Shown in pieces: positions 33,639 through 44,662 of a stretch of DNA of 64,000 nt. Both the position numbers and the translations under genes were made by a program. The DNA is from Pigmentiphaga kullae (lineage in GTDB: Bacteria; Pseudomonadota; Gammaproteobacteria; Burkholderiales; Burkholderiaceae_B): positions 2,356,001 through 2,420,000 of the forward strand of contig NZ_SGXC01000001.1 in assembly GCF_004216695.1 (NCBI RefSeq). Reading direction: 5' to 3'. The notes below the pieces were generated by a model, which did not search any database, was not told where the DNA came from, and saw only the letters and a program-made list of their open reading frames with translations. Each line of letters begins with the position of its first letter. Positions within the stretch are counted from its first letter, which is position 1.

Positions 33639-36600
33639 GTGCATATCGACCTAGCTTATCTCTATCGCCTTGTCGTGCGGCCCCTGGTCTGGGTGATCCT
33701 GGCCGCCTATTTCCTGTTCGCGGTTGCCCTGGTGGTCGTGCGCTATGCCGTGCTTCCCGCCATCGACGACTACCGGCCGGGCATCGAGCGCATGGTCGGC
33801 CGGGCGATCGGGGCCTCGGTCACCATCGGCAGGATCGACGCCGAATGGCTGGGCCTGCATCCCAGCTTCGAACTGTCCTCGGTCCAGGTCTCGGATGCCT
33901 CCGGCCAGCCCGGGCTCAGCCTGCCCCGCGTGTCGGCCATCCTGTCATGGCGCAGCCTGCTGGTGCTGGAGCCGCGCCTGCTGCGCCTGCAGCTCGACGC
34001 ACCGGAACTCGATGCGCGCCGGGACGCCCAGGGGCGCTACTGGGTCGCCGGCTGGGAAGTCGACCCCCAGGCCCGGGGCGGATCGCGCGAAGGCCTGGAC
34101 TGGCTGCTGGCCCAGCGCGAGGTGGTCGTGCGCGGCGCCCGCCTGCGCTGGAACGATGCCCTGCGGGAAGCCCCGCCGCTGGAAATCGGCAACGTGGCCT
34201 TCGTGATGCACAACAGCGGGCGCCACCATCGCGCCGCGCTCAGGGCCGAGCCGCCCGCCGCGCTGGGGGCCATGCTGGACGTGCGCGCGGACTTCACCCA
34301 TGGCTGGTTCACGCTGGATGCCGCCGATCCGCAGCAATGGCGGGGATCGCTGTACGCGGCGCTGGATCGCGTCGATCTGGCGGGATGGCGGCCCTGGCTG
34401 GACCTGCCGGGCGAGGCCTCGCGGGGCACGGGCACGCTGCGGACCTGGGTGGACTACGACCGCGGACACGTCCGCGCCGGCACCGCGCAACTGGCCTTGC
34501 GCGACCTGAGCGTGCGGCTCGGGCCGGAACTGCCGCCGCTGGACGTGGCCAGCCTGGCCGGCCGGGCCGAACTGGCGCCGGTGGCCGGCGGCGGCTATAA
34601 GCTGGACCTGGCCGGACTGGATGCGACGACCGCCGACGGCCTGGCGCTGCACCCCCAGCGGCTGGCCGCCACCTGGACCCCGGGACGCCAGGGCACGCCG
34701 CCGGCCACGCAGATCGAGGCGGACGGGTTCGACCTCGCCACGGGCCTGCACCTGGCGGATCGCCTGCCCCTGCCCGGTACGGCGCGCGAGAAGCTGGCCG
34801 AGCTGCGGCCCGAGGGCCGGATCGAGGCGTTGCGGCTGGGCTGGCAGGGGGCGCCCACGCAGCCCGAGTCGGTATCGGGCCGCGCGACATTCTCGGGGCT
34901 GTCGATCGCGGCGGCGCCGGAGCCGGCGGTCAACGACGGCAACCATCCGCAGCGGCCGGGTTTCGCCAACCTGCGGGGCAGCATCGAGGTGGACGCACAG
35001 GGCGGACGCATCGACGTGCAGGCGCGCGACGCCGTCCTGCGCTTTCCGGGCGTGTTCGCCGAGCCCGACCTGCCCATGGACGTCTTCAACGCGCGGGCCG
35101 CGGCGCGCAAGGGGACCGACGGCGCCTGGACGGTCGACGTCGAGCACCTGGATTTCAGCCGCCGGGGCGTGGAGGGCAGTTTCAGCGGCAGCTGGAGCAG
35201 CCATGGCCGCAGTCCCGCCGGGACCCTGGACCTGCGGGGCACGCTGGCGCGCGCCGACGTGCGCGAGGTCTACCGCTACATCCCCATCGTGGTCGGCGCG
35301 GATGTCCGGACCTGGCTCCAGCACGCGCTGGTCTCGGGGCAGGCCGAGAACGTGGCGGTGCGCGTGCGCGGCGACCTGGACACTTTCCCGTACGGAACGG
35401 ACAAGTCCGGGGAGTTCCGGGTGGCGGGCAAGGTCAGGGGCGTGACCCTGGACTACCTGCCCGAGCCCCTGGCCGAGGGCGACTTCTGGCCCCGGCTGGA
35501 AGATCTCGTGGGGGATCTCGTGTTCGACCGCGTTTCCATGGGCGTGGACGTCCGTTCCGGCCGCGTGCGGGTCGACCGCTCGACCACCGTGGCCATGGGG
35601 CGCACGCGCGCCTCCATCGCCAACCTCGAGCATGGGCCGCTGCTGGAGATCGATGGCGAGACGCGCGGGGCCGCGCCGGCGTTCCTGGCCTTCGTCAAGC
35701 GCTCGCCCGTGGGCCGCATGATAGGCGGCGCGCTGGACGATGCCTCGGCGAGCGGCAATTTCGTGGTGCCCTTGTCGCTGCGCATACCGCTCGACCATCA
35801 TGAGGCCGATCCCGCCCAGGCCGAGGTGCAGGTCAAGGGCGAGGTCCGGCTGTCGGGCAACGATTTCGCGCTGGCGCCCGCCGTGCCGCCGTTCTCGCGG
35901 CTGACCGGGACGGTGGCGTTCGACCAGCATGGCATCGCCCTGCGCAACGTGGCGGGCACGGCCCTGGACGGCCCGCTGAGACTGTCCGGCGGCCCGCAGC
36001 CGGACGGTACCGACCTGCTGCGGGCCGAGGGCACCGCATCGGCCGCGGCGCTGGATTTCTGGTGGAAGGCCCCCGGCATGGCACGGCTGTCCGGCCGCAC
36101 GGCCTACAAGGCCTCGGTCCGGATCCCGCCCGGCAAGATGCCCACGGTGCTGGTGGAGTCCGATCTGGTGGGGCTGGCCGCCGACCTGCCCGCGCCGCTG
36201 GGCAAGACGGCCCAGGAGGCGCGCCCGTCGCGGCTGGAATGGAGCGGCACCGCCGCCACGGCCGAGAAGCCCAGGATGGACTGGTTCGCCGGCAGCGTGG
36301 GGCCCGCGGTCAACCTGCACGTCGAGCGCGACTACGCCGCCGACGGCGCCGTGGCCGCCACGCGCGGCGCCATCGGCGTCAACCGCGCCGCCACGATCAG
36401 CGGTGCGGGGCTGAGCGTGAGCGCCTCGCTGCCCGAGGTGGACGTGGACAGCCTGCGCAAGGTCGCGGCGGAGTTCGAACCGCCCCGGGACGCGGCGGCG
36501 GAATCCGGCCAGGGGGGCGGCGCGGGCGTGCCGCTCAACCGCGTCAGCCTGTCGACGCCGGTGCTGCGCGTGCATGGCCGCCAGCTCGACAAGGTCGCGC

Positions 36601-37706
36601 TGTTCGCCGTGCGGCAGGAGACCGGCGGCAATGCCAACTGGCGCGCCGATGTCGAATCGGCCCAGCTGGCCGGCCGCCTGTCGTGGGCCGAAACCCGCGG
36701 CGGCGACGGGCCCAACCGCCTGAGCGCGCGGCTGTCGCGGCTGGTGGTCGACAGCGAGACCGAGGACGCGGATCGCGGCGGCGCGCTGGACGAATCCGCC
36801 GCGGACGATCAGGACGTGCCGGAAATCGATCTGGTGGCCGAGCACTTCGAGTTGTTCGGCAAGGCCCTGGGGCGGTTGGAGGTGCTGGCCCAGAGCTCGG
36901 ACCGGGGCCGCGAGTGGCGGCTGCGCCGGTTGAACGTGAAGAACCCGGACGCCGAACTGGACGGATCGGGCGTCTGGAAACTGGAGGCCGGCGCCCGCCC
37001 CGGCGGGCGGCGCGCGATGTCGCTCGACGCGGTGCTCAAGCTGGCCGATACCGGCAAGTTCCTGGAGCGCATGGGCGTGCACGGCACCATGGCCGGCGGC
37101 TCGGGCAGCATGTCGGCCCAGGTGTCGTGGCGGGGCCTGCCCTATACGCTGGACCTGGCCAGCCTGTCCGGCAAGGTCGAGCTGTCGCTGGACAAGGGCC
37201 AGTTCCTGAAGGCCGAGCCGGGCATCGCCAAGCTGCTGGGCGTGCTGTCGCTGCAATCGCTGCCGCGCCGGGTGACGCTGGATTTCCGCGACATCTTCAG
37301 CGAAGGTTTCGCCTACGACACGATACGGGCGCACGCATCCATCGCCGACGGCGTGGCCCATACCGACGATTTCAAGATGAATGGCGTGAACGCCACCGTG
37401 GTCATCGCCGGCGATGCCGACCTGGCGCGCGAGACCCAGCGCCTGCAGGTGGTGGTGGTGCCCAAGCTCGATGCCGGCGCCGCCTCGCTGCTGTACGGGC
37501 TGGCGGTCAATCCGGCCGTGGGTCTGGGCGTTTTTCTGACGCAGTTGCTGCTGAAGGATCCGCTGTCCAAGGTCCTGGCCTACCAGTACGAGGTCACGGG
37601 TACCTGGACGGATCCGCAGGTAGCCAAGGTCGGCAGCGCCAAGGTCGACGCGGCGGGCAAGGAAGCGGCGCCGCCGGTGGCCGAGCCGGCGGCGCCCCCG
37701 CCGTGA
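33639..37706 (+). CDS. yhdP: YhdP-family AsmA-like envelope protein
   Basis: This 1355-residue protein is anchored by one N-terminal membrane helix (about residues 13-37, 'VWVILAAYFLFAVALVVVR') and is otherwise periplasmic. It has AsmA/TamB-type repetitive beta-sheet regions and a C-terminal 'KVLAYQYEVTGTWTDPQV'. YhdP forms part of the bridge that moves phospholipid to the outer membrane, redundantly with TamB and YdbH. The start is GTG and gives the membrane anchor at the proper place. It begins the run yhdP-nitrilase-tldD, a conserved order in proteobacteria. A small alanine/proline-rich tail ends the protein. Confidence 0.93.
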   Translation: MHIDLAYLYRLVVRPLVWVILAAYFLFAVALVVVRYAVLPAIDDYRPGIERMVGRAIGASVTIGRIDAEWLGLHPSFELSSVQVSDASGQPGLSLPRVSAILSWRSLLVLEPRLLRLQLDAPELDARRDAQGRYWVAGWEVDPQARGGSREGLDWLLAQREVVVRGARLRWNDALREAPPLEIGNVAFVMHNSGRHHRAALRAEPPAALGAMLDVRADFTHGWFTLDAADPQQWRGSLYAALDRVDLAGWRPWLDLPGEASRGTGTLRTWVDYDRGHVRAGTAQLALRDLSVRLGPELPPLDVASLAGRAELAPVAGGGYKLDLAGLDATTADGLALHPQRLAATWTPGRQGTPPATQIEADGFDLATGLHLADRLPLPGTAREKLAELRPEGRIEALRLGWQGAPTQPESVSGRATFSGLSIAAAPEPAVNDGNHPQRPGFANLRGSIEVDAQGGRIDVQARDAVLRFPGVFAEPDLPMDVFNARAAARKGTDGAWTVDVEHLDFSRRGVEGSFSGSWSSHGRSPAGTLDLRGTLARADVREVYRYIPIVVGADVRTWLQHALVSGQAENVAVRVRGDLDTFPYGTDKSGEFRVAGKVRGVTLDYLPEPLAEGDFWPRLEDLVGDLVFDRVSMGVDVRSGRVRVDRSTTVAMGRTRASIANLEHGPLLEIDGETRGAAPAFLAFVKRSPVGRMIGGALDDASASGNFVVPLSLRIPLDHHEADPAQAEVQVKGEVRLSGNDFALAPAVPPFSRLTGTVAFDQHGIALRNVAGTALDGPLRLSGGPQPDGTDLLRAEGTASAAALDFWWKAPGMARLSGRTAYKASVRIPPGKMPTVLVESDLVGLAADLPAPLGKTAQEARPSRLEWSGTAATAEKPRMDWFAGSVGPAVNLHVERDYAADGAVAATRGAIGVNRAATISGAGLSVSASLPEVDVDSLRKVAAEFEPPRDAAAESGQGGGAGVPLNRVSLSTPVLRVHGRQLDKVALFAVRQETGGNANWRADVESAQLAGRLSWAETRGGDGPNRLSARLSRLVVDSETEDADRGGALDESAADDQDVPEIDLVAEHFELFGKALGRLEVLAQSSDRGREWRLRRLNVKNPDAELDGSGVWKLEAGARPGGRRAMSLDAVLKLADTGKFLERMGVHGTMAGGSGSMSAQVSWRGLPYTLDLASLSGKVELSLDKGQFLKAEPGIAKLLGVLSLQSLPRRVTLDFRDIFSEGFAYDTIRAHASIADGVAHTDDFKMNGVNATVVIAGDADLARETQRLQVVVVPKLDAGAASLLYGLAVNPAVGLGVFLTQLLLKDPLSKVLAYQYEVTGTWTDPQVAKVGSAKVDAAGKEAAPPVAEPAAPPP

Positions 37707-37761
37707 TTCTGCGCGACAATAGCGGCATGCCCGTGCAACACACAGCCAGGAACCCCCGCCC

Positions 37762-38577
37762 ATGACAGTTTCCGACGCCGCCGTGCGCGTGGCGGCCATC
37801 CAGATGGTTTCGACCCCGGACGTGGAGCGCAATCTGGCCGATGCCGAGGTCCTGATCGCCGAAGCCGCCGGCCGTGGCGCCAACCTGGTGGCCCTGCCCG
37901 AGTATTTCTGTTTCATGGGGCGCAGCGACCGCGAGAAAGTGGCCATCCGCGAACGCGAGGGGCACGGGCCGGTCCAGGCGTTCCTGGCCGCCCAGGCGCG
38001 CCGGCACGGCATCTACCTGGCGGGGGGAACCCTGCCGCTGGAGTGCCCGGATCCCGACCGGGTCTACAACACCGCCTTTGTCTACGGTCCCGATGGCGCG
38101 GCGCTGGCGCGCTACGACAAGATCCACCTGTTCAATTTCCGCCGCGGCGCCGAGTCCTACGACGAGGCGCTGAGCATCCGGCCGGGCGCCTCGCCCGTGG
38201 GCTTCGACGCGGCCTGGGGGCGGGTCGGCCTGTCCACCTGCTACGACCTGCGGTTTCCCGAGCTGTACCGGGCGCTGGGGCAGGTGGACTTGATTTTGGT
38301 GCCGGCCGCCTTCACCTACACCACAGGCCAGGCGCATTGGGAAATCCTGCTGCGCGCCCGCGCGATAGAAAACCAGTGCTACGTGCTGGCGCCGGCGCAG
38401 GGCGGCACGCATCCCAACGGGCGCCGGACCTGGGGCCACGCGATGCTGGTCGACCCCTGGGGGACGGTGCAGTCCGTGCTGCCCGAGGGCCCGGGCGTGA
38501 TCGACGGCCTGCTGGACCCCGCCCGCATCGCCGAGGTGCGCGCCGCGCTGCCTGCGCTGCGCCATCGTGTACTGTAG
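37762..38577 (+). CDS. Nitrilase-superfamily carbon-nitrogen hydrolase (Nit1/deaminated glutathione amidase type)
   Basis: This 271-residue hydrolase has the catalytic triad E47 ('LPEYFCF'), K120 ('YDKIHLF') and C160 ('[13 protein letters not shown]'). The sequence pattern fits the Nit branch that hydrolyses deaminated glutathione or other omega-amides in metabolite repair. The start is at 37762, 55 bases after yhdP. Its position just before tldD is the common arrangement in betaproteobacteria. Confidence 0.92.
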   Translation: MTVSDAAVRVAAIQMVSTPDVERNLADAEVLIAEAAGRGANLVALPEYFCFMGRSDREKVAIREREGHGPVQAFLAAQARRHGIYLAGGTLPLECPDPDRVYNTAFVYGPDGAALARYDKIHLFNFRRGAESYDEALSIRPGASPVGFDAAWGRVGLSTCYDLRFPELYRALGQVDLILVPAAFTYTTGQAHWEILLRARAIENQCYVLAPAQGGTHPNGRRTWGHAMLVDPWGTVQSVLPEGPGVIDGLLDPARIAEVRAALPALRHRVL

Positions 38578-38626
38578 ACCCCGTGGCGCCCGCCGCGTTT
38601 CGCAACGATTTCCTGATTACCCATCC

Positions 38627-40087
<1,461 letters not shown>

Positions 40088-40253
40088 GCAGCCGCGCCTG
40101 GGGCAAGCCCGGCGGCGGCCGAGCTTTCCACTGGGAGAAAAGTCGGGAAATGTCGATGGACAGCCTGATGCGCGGGTTCGTATATTTTTCGCGAACCGCA
40201 CGCAGCCGCATGTCGCCGCTGCGCCCATCACCCGCTTTTCTCGTCCCGCCGCC

Positions 40254-40880
40254 ATGTTTCTCGATCCCGAGACCGCACCCGGTTTCAAGCGCAGCCTGTT
40301 CAACGCCATCGTCGCGCCGCGGCCGATAGGCTGGATCAGCTCCCTGAGCGCCACGGGGGTGGCCAATCTCGCCCCGTTCTCGCATTTCAACCTTGTCTCC
40401 ACCGCGCCGCCGGTGCTGATCTTCTCGTGCAACGCGGCGGGCGATCGTCCCGAAAAAGACACGCTGGCCAACGTCCGCGCCACCGGGGAATTCGTCGCCA
40501 ACCTGGTCACCTGGGACCTGCGCGAGGCGATGAACCAGACTTCGCTGAACGTGCCGCATGGCACCGACGAATTCGCGTTGGCGGGGCTGGAGAAGCTCCC
40601 CAGCGTCAAAGTGCGTCCGCCCCGCGTGGGCGCCTCGCCAGCCCATCTCGAATGCACCCTGCTGCGCATCGTCGAGATCGAACCCGAGCGGCCCGGCGAG
40701 ACCCGCAGTTCGGTGGTGTTCGGCCGCATCGTCGGCGTGCACCTGGACGAGGCGTTCATGACGCCGCAAGGCCATTTCGACGTGGCCCGCACGCGTCCGC
40801 TGACGCGCCTGGGCGGCTCGCAGTATTCCTCCGTCGGCGAACTGGTCGAGTTGACCCGCCCCAACCCTCCGCTCAACTGA
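40254..40880 (+). CDS. Flavin reductase-like (DIM6/NTAB) FMN-binding protein
   Basis: This 208-residue split-barrel flavoprotein has 'APRPIGWISSLSATGVANLAPFSHFNLVS' near residues 21-49, the FMN-binding core of the DIM6/NTAB group. Such proteins reduce FMN for monooxygenases or carry out nitro or azo reductions. It starts the catabolic cluster with the cupin, Bug receptor, CHM isomerase and IclR genes (gaps of 22, 40, 15 and -4 bases). No monooxygenase lies next to it; the closest is the HpaB-like protein 4.4 kb on, which has its own reductase. Confidence 0.88.
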   Translation: MFLDPETAPGFKRSLFNAIVAPRPIGWISSLSATGVANLAPFSHFNLVSTAPPVLIFSCNAAGDRPEKDTLANVRATGEFVANLVTWDLREAMNQTSLNVPHGTDEFALAGLEKLPSVKVRPPRVGASPAHLECTLLRIVEIEPERPGETRSSVVFGRIVGVHLDEAFMTPQGHFDVARTRPLTRLGGSQYSSVGELVELTRPNPPLN

Positions 40881-40902
40881 ACGACACGCTACGAATCCAG
40901 CC

Positions 40903-41736
40903 ATGGCAAGCGATAACGACTCCACGGTGCTGCACGACGCAGACCTGATCGACCTGGACACCACGCAGCCGGCCGCGGGCCGGCGCATCGGCCGCGCCCA
41001 GAACTTCTCGGTCGAATGGATAGACAGCACCCAGCCCCATGTGGCCCGCAGCGAGCACGAACTGCTGCTGTTGCTGCCGGGCGCGGGGGCCCACATCGAG
41101 TACGAAGGGGGGCGGGCCGATGCGCCCGGGCGTTCGCTGTGCATCGTGCCGGCCGGCAGCTGCACGATCACGCTGGATGCGCCGGGCCCCGGCATCCTGA
41201 TCGCCAGTTCGCGCCCGGACCTGCGGGAGCAGGACTACCTGAACGCCGTGGAGCACGACCCGCGCATCGTCGCCTCGACGCCGGCCTTCCGCCGCGTGCG
41301 CAAGGCGGGCGAGCTGGTCGTCGTTCCCGTCGACGACATCATTCCGCCGCCCGACAAGAAGCGCCTGAAGATGCTGCAGACCGACACCCTCAGCATCAAC
41401 TGGGTCGAGTACGACGGCCCGCGCGACCGCACCCAACTCAGCCCCCACAGCCATTCGCGCTTCGAGCAGGGCTCGCTGGCCATCGAAGGCAAGTTCGTGC
41501 ACCACCTGCGCACGCCGTGGGGCAGCGACGCGACGCGCTGGCGCGACGACATGCATCTGCAGGCCGACCCGCGCACGCTGCTGGTGATCCCGGTCAACCT
41601 GGTCCACACCACGGAAGGCGTCGGTCCGGGCTACCACCTGCTGATCGACGTGTTTTCACCGCCCCGGCGCGATTTCATCGCGCACCACTGGATCTGCAAC
41701 TCGGCCGACTACGAGGATCCGGCCGCCGGCGCCTGA
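40903..41736 (+). CDS. Bicupin-like protein of unknown function
   Basis: This 277-residue protein appears to hold two cupin barrels. The N-terminal one (about residues 35-110) contains 'HELLLLLPGAGAHIEYEGG' and 'LCIVPAGSCTITLDAPG'. The C-terminal one (about 155-255) has a likelier metal site in 'PHSHSRFEQGSLAIEG' and 'NLVHTTEG'. The fold is that of metal-dependent dioxygenases, isomerases or ligand-binding domains. It lies between a flavin reductase and a Bug receptor, which suggests a role in catabolism of the same substrate, but no exact family is recognised. Confidence 0.75.
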   Translation: MASDNDSTVLHDADLIDLDTTQPAAGRRIGRAQNFSVEWIDSTQPHVARSEHELLLLLPGAGAHIEYEGGRADAPGRSLCIVPAGSCTITLDAPGPGILIASSRPDLREQDYLNAVEHDPRIVASTPAFRRVRKAGELVVVPVDDIIPPPDKKRLKMLQTDTLSINWVEYDGPRDRTQLSPHSHSRFEQGSLAIEGKFVHHLRTPWGSDATRWRDDMHLQADPRTLLVIPVNLVHTTEGVGPGYHLLIDVFSPPRRDFIAHHWICNSADYEDPAAGA

Positions 41737-41776
41737 GGGGCGCCGCACCCATAACGATTCATTCCAGGAGACATCC

Positions 41777-42793
41777 ATGTACCGTTCCGAGCTTTCGGCG
41801 GCGCGCGCCTGCCCGCGCGCCGTCCGTACCGCCGCGCGCCTGCTGGGCGCCGTTCTCGCGTTGCTGGCCGCCGCGCCGTCGCAGGCCCAGGGTACGTATC
41901 CCAGCCAGCCCGTGACCATGCTGATCGGCTATCCGCCCGGCGCCATCGTCGATACCGTCGCGCGCCAGTTGTCGAGCGTGTTGGGCCCCATGCTGGGCCA
42001 GACCGTCGTGCCCGAGAACAAGGGCGGCGCGGCGGGCCTGGTCGGCGCCAACCTGGCCTCCAAGGCCAGGCCCGACGGCCACACCATCCTGTTCACCGCC
42101 TATACCTCGCTGCAGATCGCCGCGGCCACCAACCAGGGGCTCAGCTTCGATCCGGTCAATGGCCTGCTGCCGGTGGCCTCGGTGGGGCGGCCGACCACGC
42201 TGCTGCTGGTGCGCGCCGATTTTCCGGCCAGGACCTTCGAGGAGTTCGTGGCGCTGGTCAAGAGCAGGCCGGGCATCTACAACTTCGGCACCAGCGGCAT
42301 AGGCTCGCCCAATCATTTCGCGCTGGAGCACCTGAACGCCGCCTTCGGCCTGAAGATGACCGCGGTGCCGTACAAGGGCGCGGCCCAGATGCTGACCGAC
42401 ATGCTGGGCGGCCGGGTGCAGGCCATCTTCAGCTCGTCGTCGCTGGCCGCCGGCCATTTGCAAAGCGGTACCGTGCGGGCGCTGGCCATCGGCTCGCCCG
42501 ATCCCAGCCCGGCCTTTCCCAAGCTGCCGGTGATCGCCCGCAGCGGCGCGCCGGGCTTCAACGCCAGCGGCGCATTGGGGGTGTTCGCCCCGCCCTCCAC
42601 GCCGCCCGAGGTGGTCGAGCGGCTCAATACGGCCATCAATGCCGCGCTCGGCGATCCGGCGGTCCGGAGCAAGCTGGGGGAAGAGGGGATCATCCTGGAC
42701 GTGCAGAGTGCGGCGGCCTTCGGCAAGAAGTATCGTGGCGAGGCGCAGGACATCGCCGGTTTCATCCAGCGCCATCAGTTGCGCATCCAGTAA
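41777..42793 (+). CDS. Bug-family periplasmic receptor of the CHM isomerase cluster
   Basis: This 338-residue receptor has a long signal peptide (to about residue 38, 'AAAPSQAQ') with a twin-basic N-region, followed by 'YPSQPVTMLIGYPPG', 'PDGHTILFT' and 'VPYKGAAQML'. AGGAG precedes the ATG. Lying between the cupin and the CHM isomerase, it likely delivers a hydroxylated aromatic acid. No permease subunits are encoded nearby. Confidence 0.92.
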   Translation: MYRSELSAARACPRAVRTAARLLGAVLALLAAAPSQAQGTYPSQPVTMLIGYPPGAIVDTVARQLSSVLGPMLGQTVVPENKGGAAGLVGANLASKARPDGHTILFTAYTSLQIAAATNQGLSFDPVNGLLPVASVGRPTTLLLVRADFPARTFEEFVALVKSRPGIYNFGTSGIGSPNHFALEHLNAAFGLKMTAVPYKGAAQMLTDMLGGRVQAIFSSSSLAAGHLQSGTVRALAIGSPDPSPAFPKLPVIARSGAPGFNASGALGVFAPPSTPPEVVERLNTAINAALGDPAVRSKLGEEGIILDVQSAAAFGKKYRGEAQDIAGFIQRHQLRIQ

Positions 42794-42808
42794 AACCAGG
42801 GGACCGAC

Positions 42809-43216
42809 ATGCCGCATCTGTGGATGGAGTATTCCGACAACCTGGAGTCGCACGTCGATGTCGACGCGCTGCTCGACGACGTGCACCGCGAGGTGGCGGC
42901 CGATGGCGTTTTTCCGCTGGCGGGGCTGCGCACCCGCGCGGTGCCGGTCCGGCGCTACCGCATCGCCGACGCCCATCCCGACAACGTCTTCGTGCATTTC
43001 GTCCTGCGCACCTTGCCCGGCCGGGATCCGGAGGTGAAAAAGGCGTCGACCGACCGCCTGTTCGCAGCCATCCTCGCGCGGTTCAAGCCCTTGTCCGACC
43101 GCTTGCCGATCGCGGTCTCCATGCATGTGGAAGAGGCTTCCCCCGACCTGGGCTATCGCCTGAGCACCTACCGCCAGCACATGGCTGCGCGTGCCGACGG
43201 GGCGCGGCCGGCATGA
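42809..43216 (+). CDS. 5-carboxymethyl-2-hydroxymuconate isomerase-like protein
   Basis: This 135-residue tautomerase-fold protein matches CHM isomerase (HpaF): 'MPHLWMEYSDNLE' at the start, giving the catalytic N-terminal proline after Met removal, then 'VFPLAGLRTRAVPVRRYRIAD' and 'DNVFVHFVLRTLPGRDPEVKK'. HpaF isomerises the muconic semialdehyde product in homoprotocatechuate breakdown. The other hpa meta-cleavage genes (dioxygenase, dehydrogenase, decarboxylase, hydratase) are not in the window, so this copy may act on another unsaturated oxo-acid. It overlaps the next IclR gene by four bases. Confidence 0.87.
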   Translation: MPHLWMEYSDNLESHVDVDALLDDVHREVAADGVFPLAGLRTRAVPVRRYRIADAHPDNVFVHFVLRTLPGRDPEVKKASTDRLFAAILARFKPLSDRLPIAVSMHVEEASPDLGYRLSTYRQHMAARADGARPA

Positions 43217-44025
43217 CCCGGCCGCATCCGGATGCGCCGGACGAACGTGCCCGCGGCGGTATCCGCAGCGTGGAGCGGGCGATCGAGCTGTTGCAGGCCC
43301 TGAACCGGCAGTCGGTATCGAGCATCGACGATCTGCACCGGCGCACGGGCATACCCAAGTCCACGATCGCGCGGCTGCTGCGCACGTTCGAAGCCAGGGG
43401 ACTGGTGGCGCAATCGGTGCGGTTCGGCGCGTATTACCTCGCTTCGGGCGTGGCGTCGCTGTGCTGCGGCTACAACCACCAGCCGCAGGTGATCGAGGTG
43501 GCCACGCCGGTGTGCGACGCGCTGACGCGCGAATTCAAGTGGCCGGTCACGCTGGCGCTGCTGGACGTCGACGCGATGGTCGTGCGCTACAGTACCATTC
43601 CGCAATCGCCGTTGTCGCTGCTGCATTCGTCGATCAACCTGCGGCGCAGCCTGGTGGGGCGGGCGCTGGGCCTGGCCTACCTCGCGTTCTGCGATCCTCA
43701 GGAGCGCGAGTTCATCCTGGACGTGGTTCGCCGCACGGGCCGCGAGGAAGACGCGCTGGCGCATGACCCGCAGGGGCTGGAGCGGCTGCTGGACGAGACC
43801 CGCCGGCAGGGCTATGCCCTGCGCGTGCCGGAGCTCAGCCAGCAGTCCTGCACGCTGGCGGTTCCGGTTTTTCACCGCGGCGGCGTTGCCGCCACGCTGG
43901 GCCTGACCTGGTTCTCTTCGGTGATGACGTCGACCGAGGCGGTGGACCGCTATCTGGCCAGGCTGGTCGAATCGGCCGACCGGGTTGCCGGCGCATTGGG
44001 CCGGCTCAAGCCGGATCCCGTCTAG
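43213..44025 (+). CDS. IclR-family transcriptional regulator
   Basis: This 270-residue IclR protein has the winged helix-turn-helix in 'SIDDLHRRTGIPKSTIARLLRTF' (about residues 37-59) and a C-terminal effector domain containing 'SCTLAVPVFHRGGVAATLGLTWF'. The N-terminal 'RSVERAIELLQAL' is typical of Pca/Mhp/DhaR-like activators of aromatic pathways. It is translationally coupled to the CHM isomerase gene (ATGA) and is probably the cluster regulator. Confidence 0.9.
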   Translation: MTRPHPDAPDERARGGIRSVERAIELLQALNRQSVSSIDDLHRRTGIPKSTIARLLRTFEARGLVAQSVRFGAYYLASGVASLCCGYNHQPQVIEVATPVCDALTREFKWPVTLALLDVDAMVVRYSTIPQSPLSLLHSSINLRRSLVGRALGLAYLAFCDPQEREFILDVVRRTGREEDALAHDPQGLERLLDETRRQGYALRVPELSQQSCTLAVPVFHRGGVAATLGLTWFSSVMTSTEAVDRYLARLVESADRVAGALGRLKPDPV

Positions 44026-44038
44026 CGGACTAGGGTTT

Positions 44039-44566
44039 TCAGAGCGGAGCGTCGCTGGTTGACGATTCGATCGACGTTCCCACGTAGAACAACAGGATGG
44101 ACAAGGCCTGCTCCTTGTCTTCTTCACTCAGGCTCTCGGTGAACGCGTCCACATCGGCCTGCACCGCGGCGTCGATGCCGATCAGCAGGGCGACGCCGGC
44201 CTCGGTGACCGTCACCCGCGTCTCTCGCTTGTCCTCGCCTTCCCGGCTGCGGATCGCGTAGCCGTTGTCGACCAGCACGCGCACCAGGCTGGAAGCGAAT
44301 GCCTGGGAAATGTCGAGGCGGTCCGCGACATCCTTGACGCGCAGGCTCTTGCCCTGGCTGCCGTAGATCTGGATCAGCGCCTGATGCGCGAGCGGATCGA
44401 TACGGGCACGCTTGGCCCGTTCCTCGACCATGCGGAACACCTTGCGCAGCAGGTAGCGTGCGTTGGCGACACCCTGGAAGTAGACGTGCTTGTCCTTTCT
44501 GGAACGGGACCGGATCGTTGCCTGGCGGCGCTTCTCCAGTCTGTGTGCGTCTATGGTGTCTGGCAC
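44039..44566 (-). CDS. MarR-family transcriptional regulator (first of two paralogues)
   Basis: This 175-residue regulator has the DNA-binding helix in 'RVKDVADRLDISQAFASSLVRVLVDNG' (about residues 77-103) and a wing with 'REGEDKRETRVTVTEAG'. It resembles the MarR protein at 57782-58303 along its full length ('RYLLRKVFRMVEE' against 'RYVIRRVQRIIDD'; 'QALIQIYG' against 'QALVQIYG'), so the two are paralogues. It is divergent from the HpaC/HpaB-type operon across 193 bases that carry an AT-rich palindrome, its likely operator (inference). Confidence 0.92.
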   Translation of the reverse strand: MPDTIDAHRLEKRRQATIRSRSRKDKHVYFQGVANARYLLRKVFRMVEERAKRARIDPLAHQALIQIYGSQGKSLRVKDVADRLDISQAFASSLVRVLVDNGYAIRSREGEDKRETRVTVTEAGVALLIGIDAAVQADVDAFTESLSEEDKEQALSILLFYVGTSIESSTSDAPL

Positions 44567-44662
44567 CTTCGGGTCTCCTTCTCGACTTCGATGGCGGCGT
44601 CGCGCGTGGCGAATCGGCCTGCGCCGCCATTGTAATCAGCCCTGCCTTTTCTCGCATTTATA

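Noticed and set aside
33945-38012. A 1355-codon open frame on the minus strand opposite yhdP
   Set aside because: Antisense to YhdP, with a composition typical of complementary frames and no start signal or domain. The plus-strand protein has a membrane anchor and family ending.
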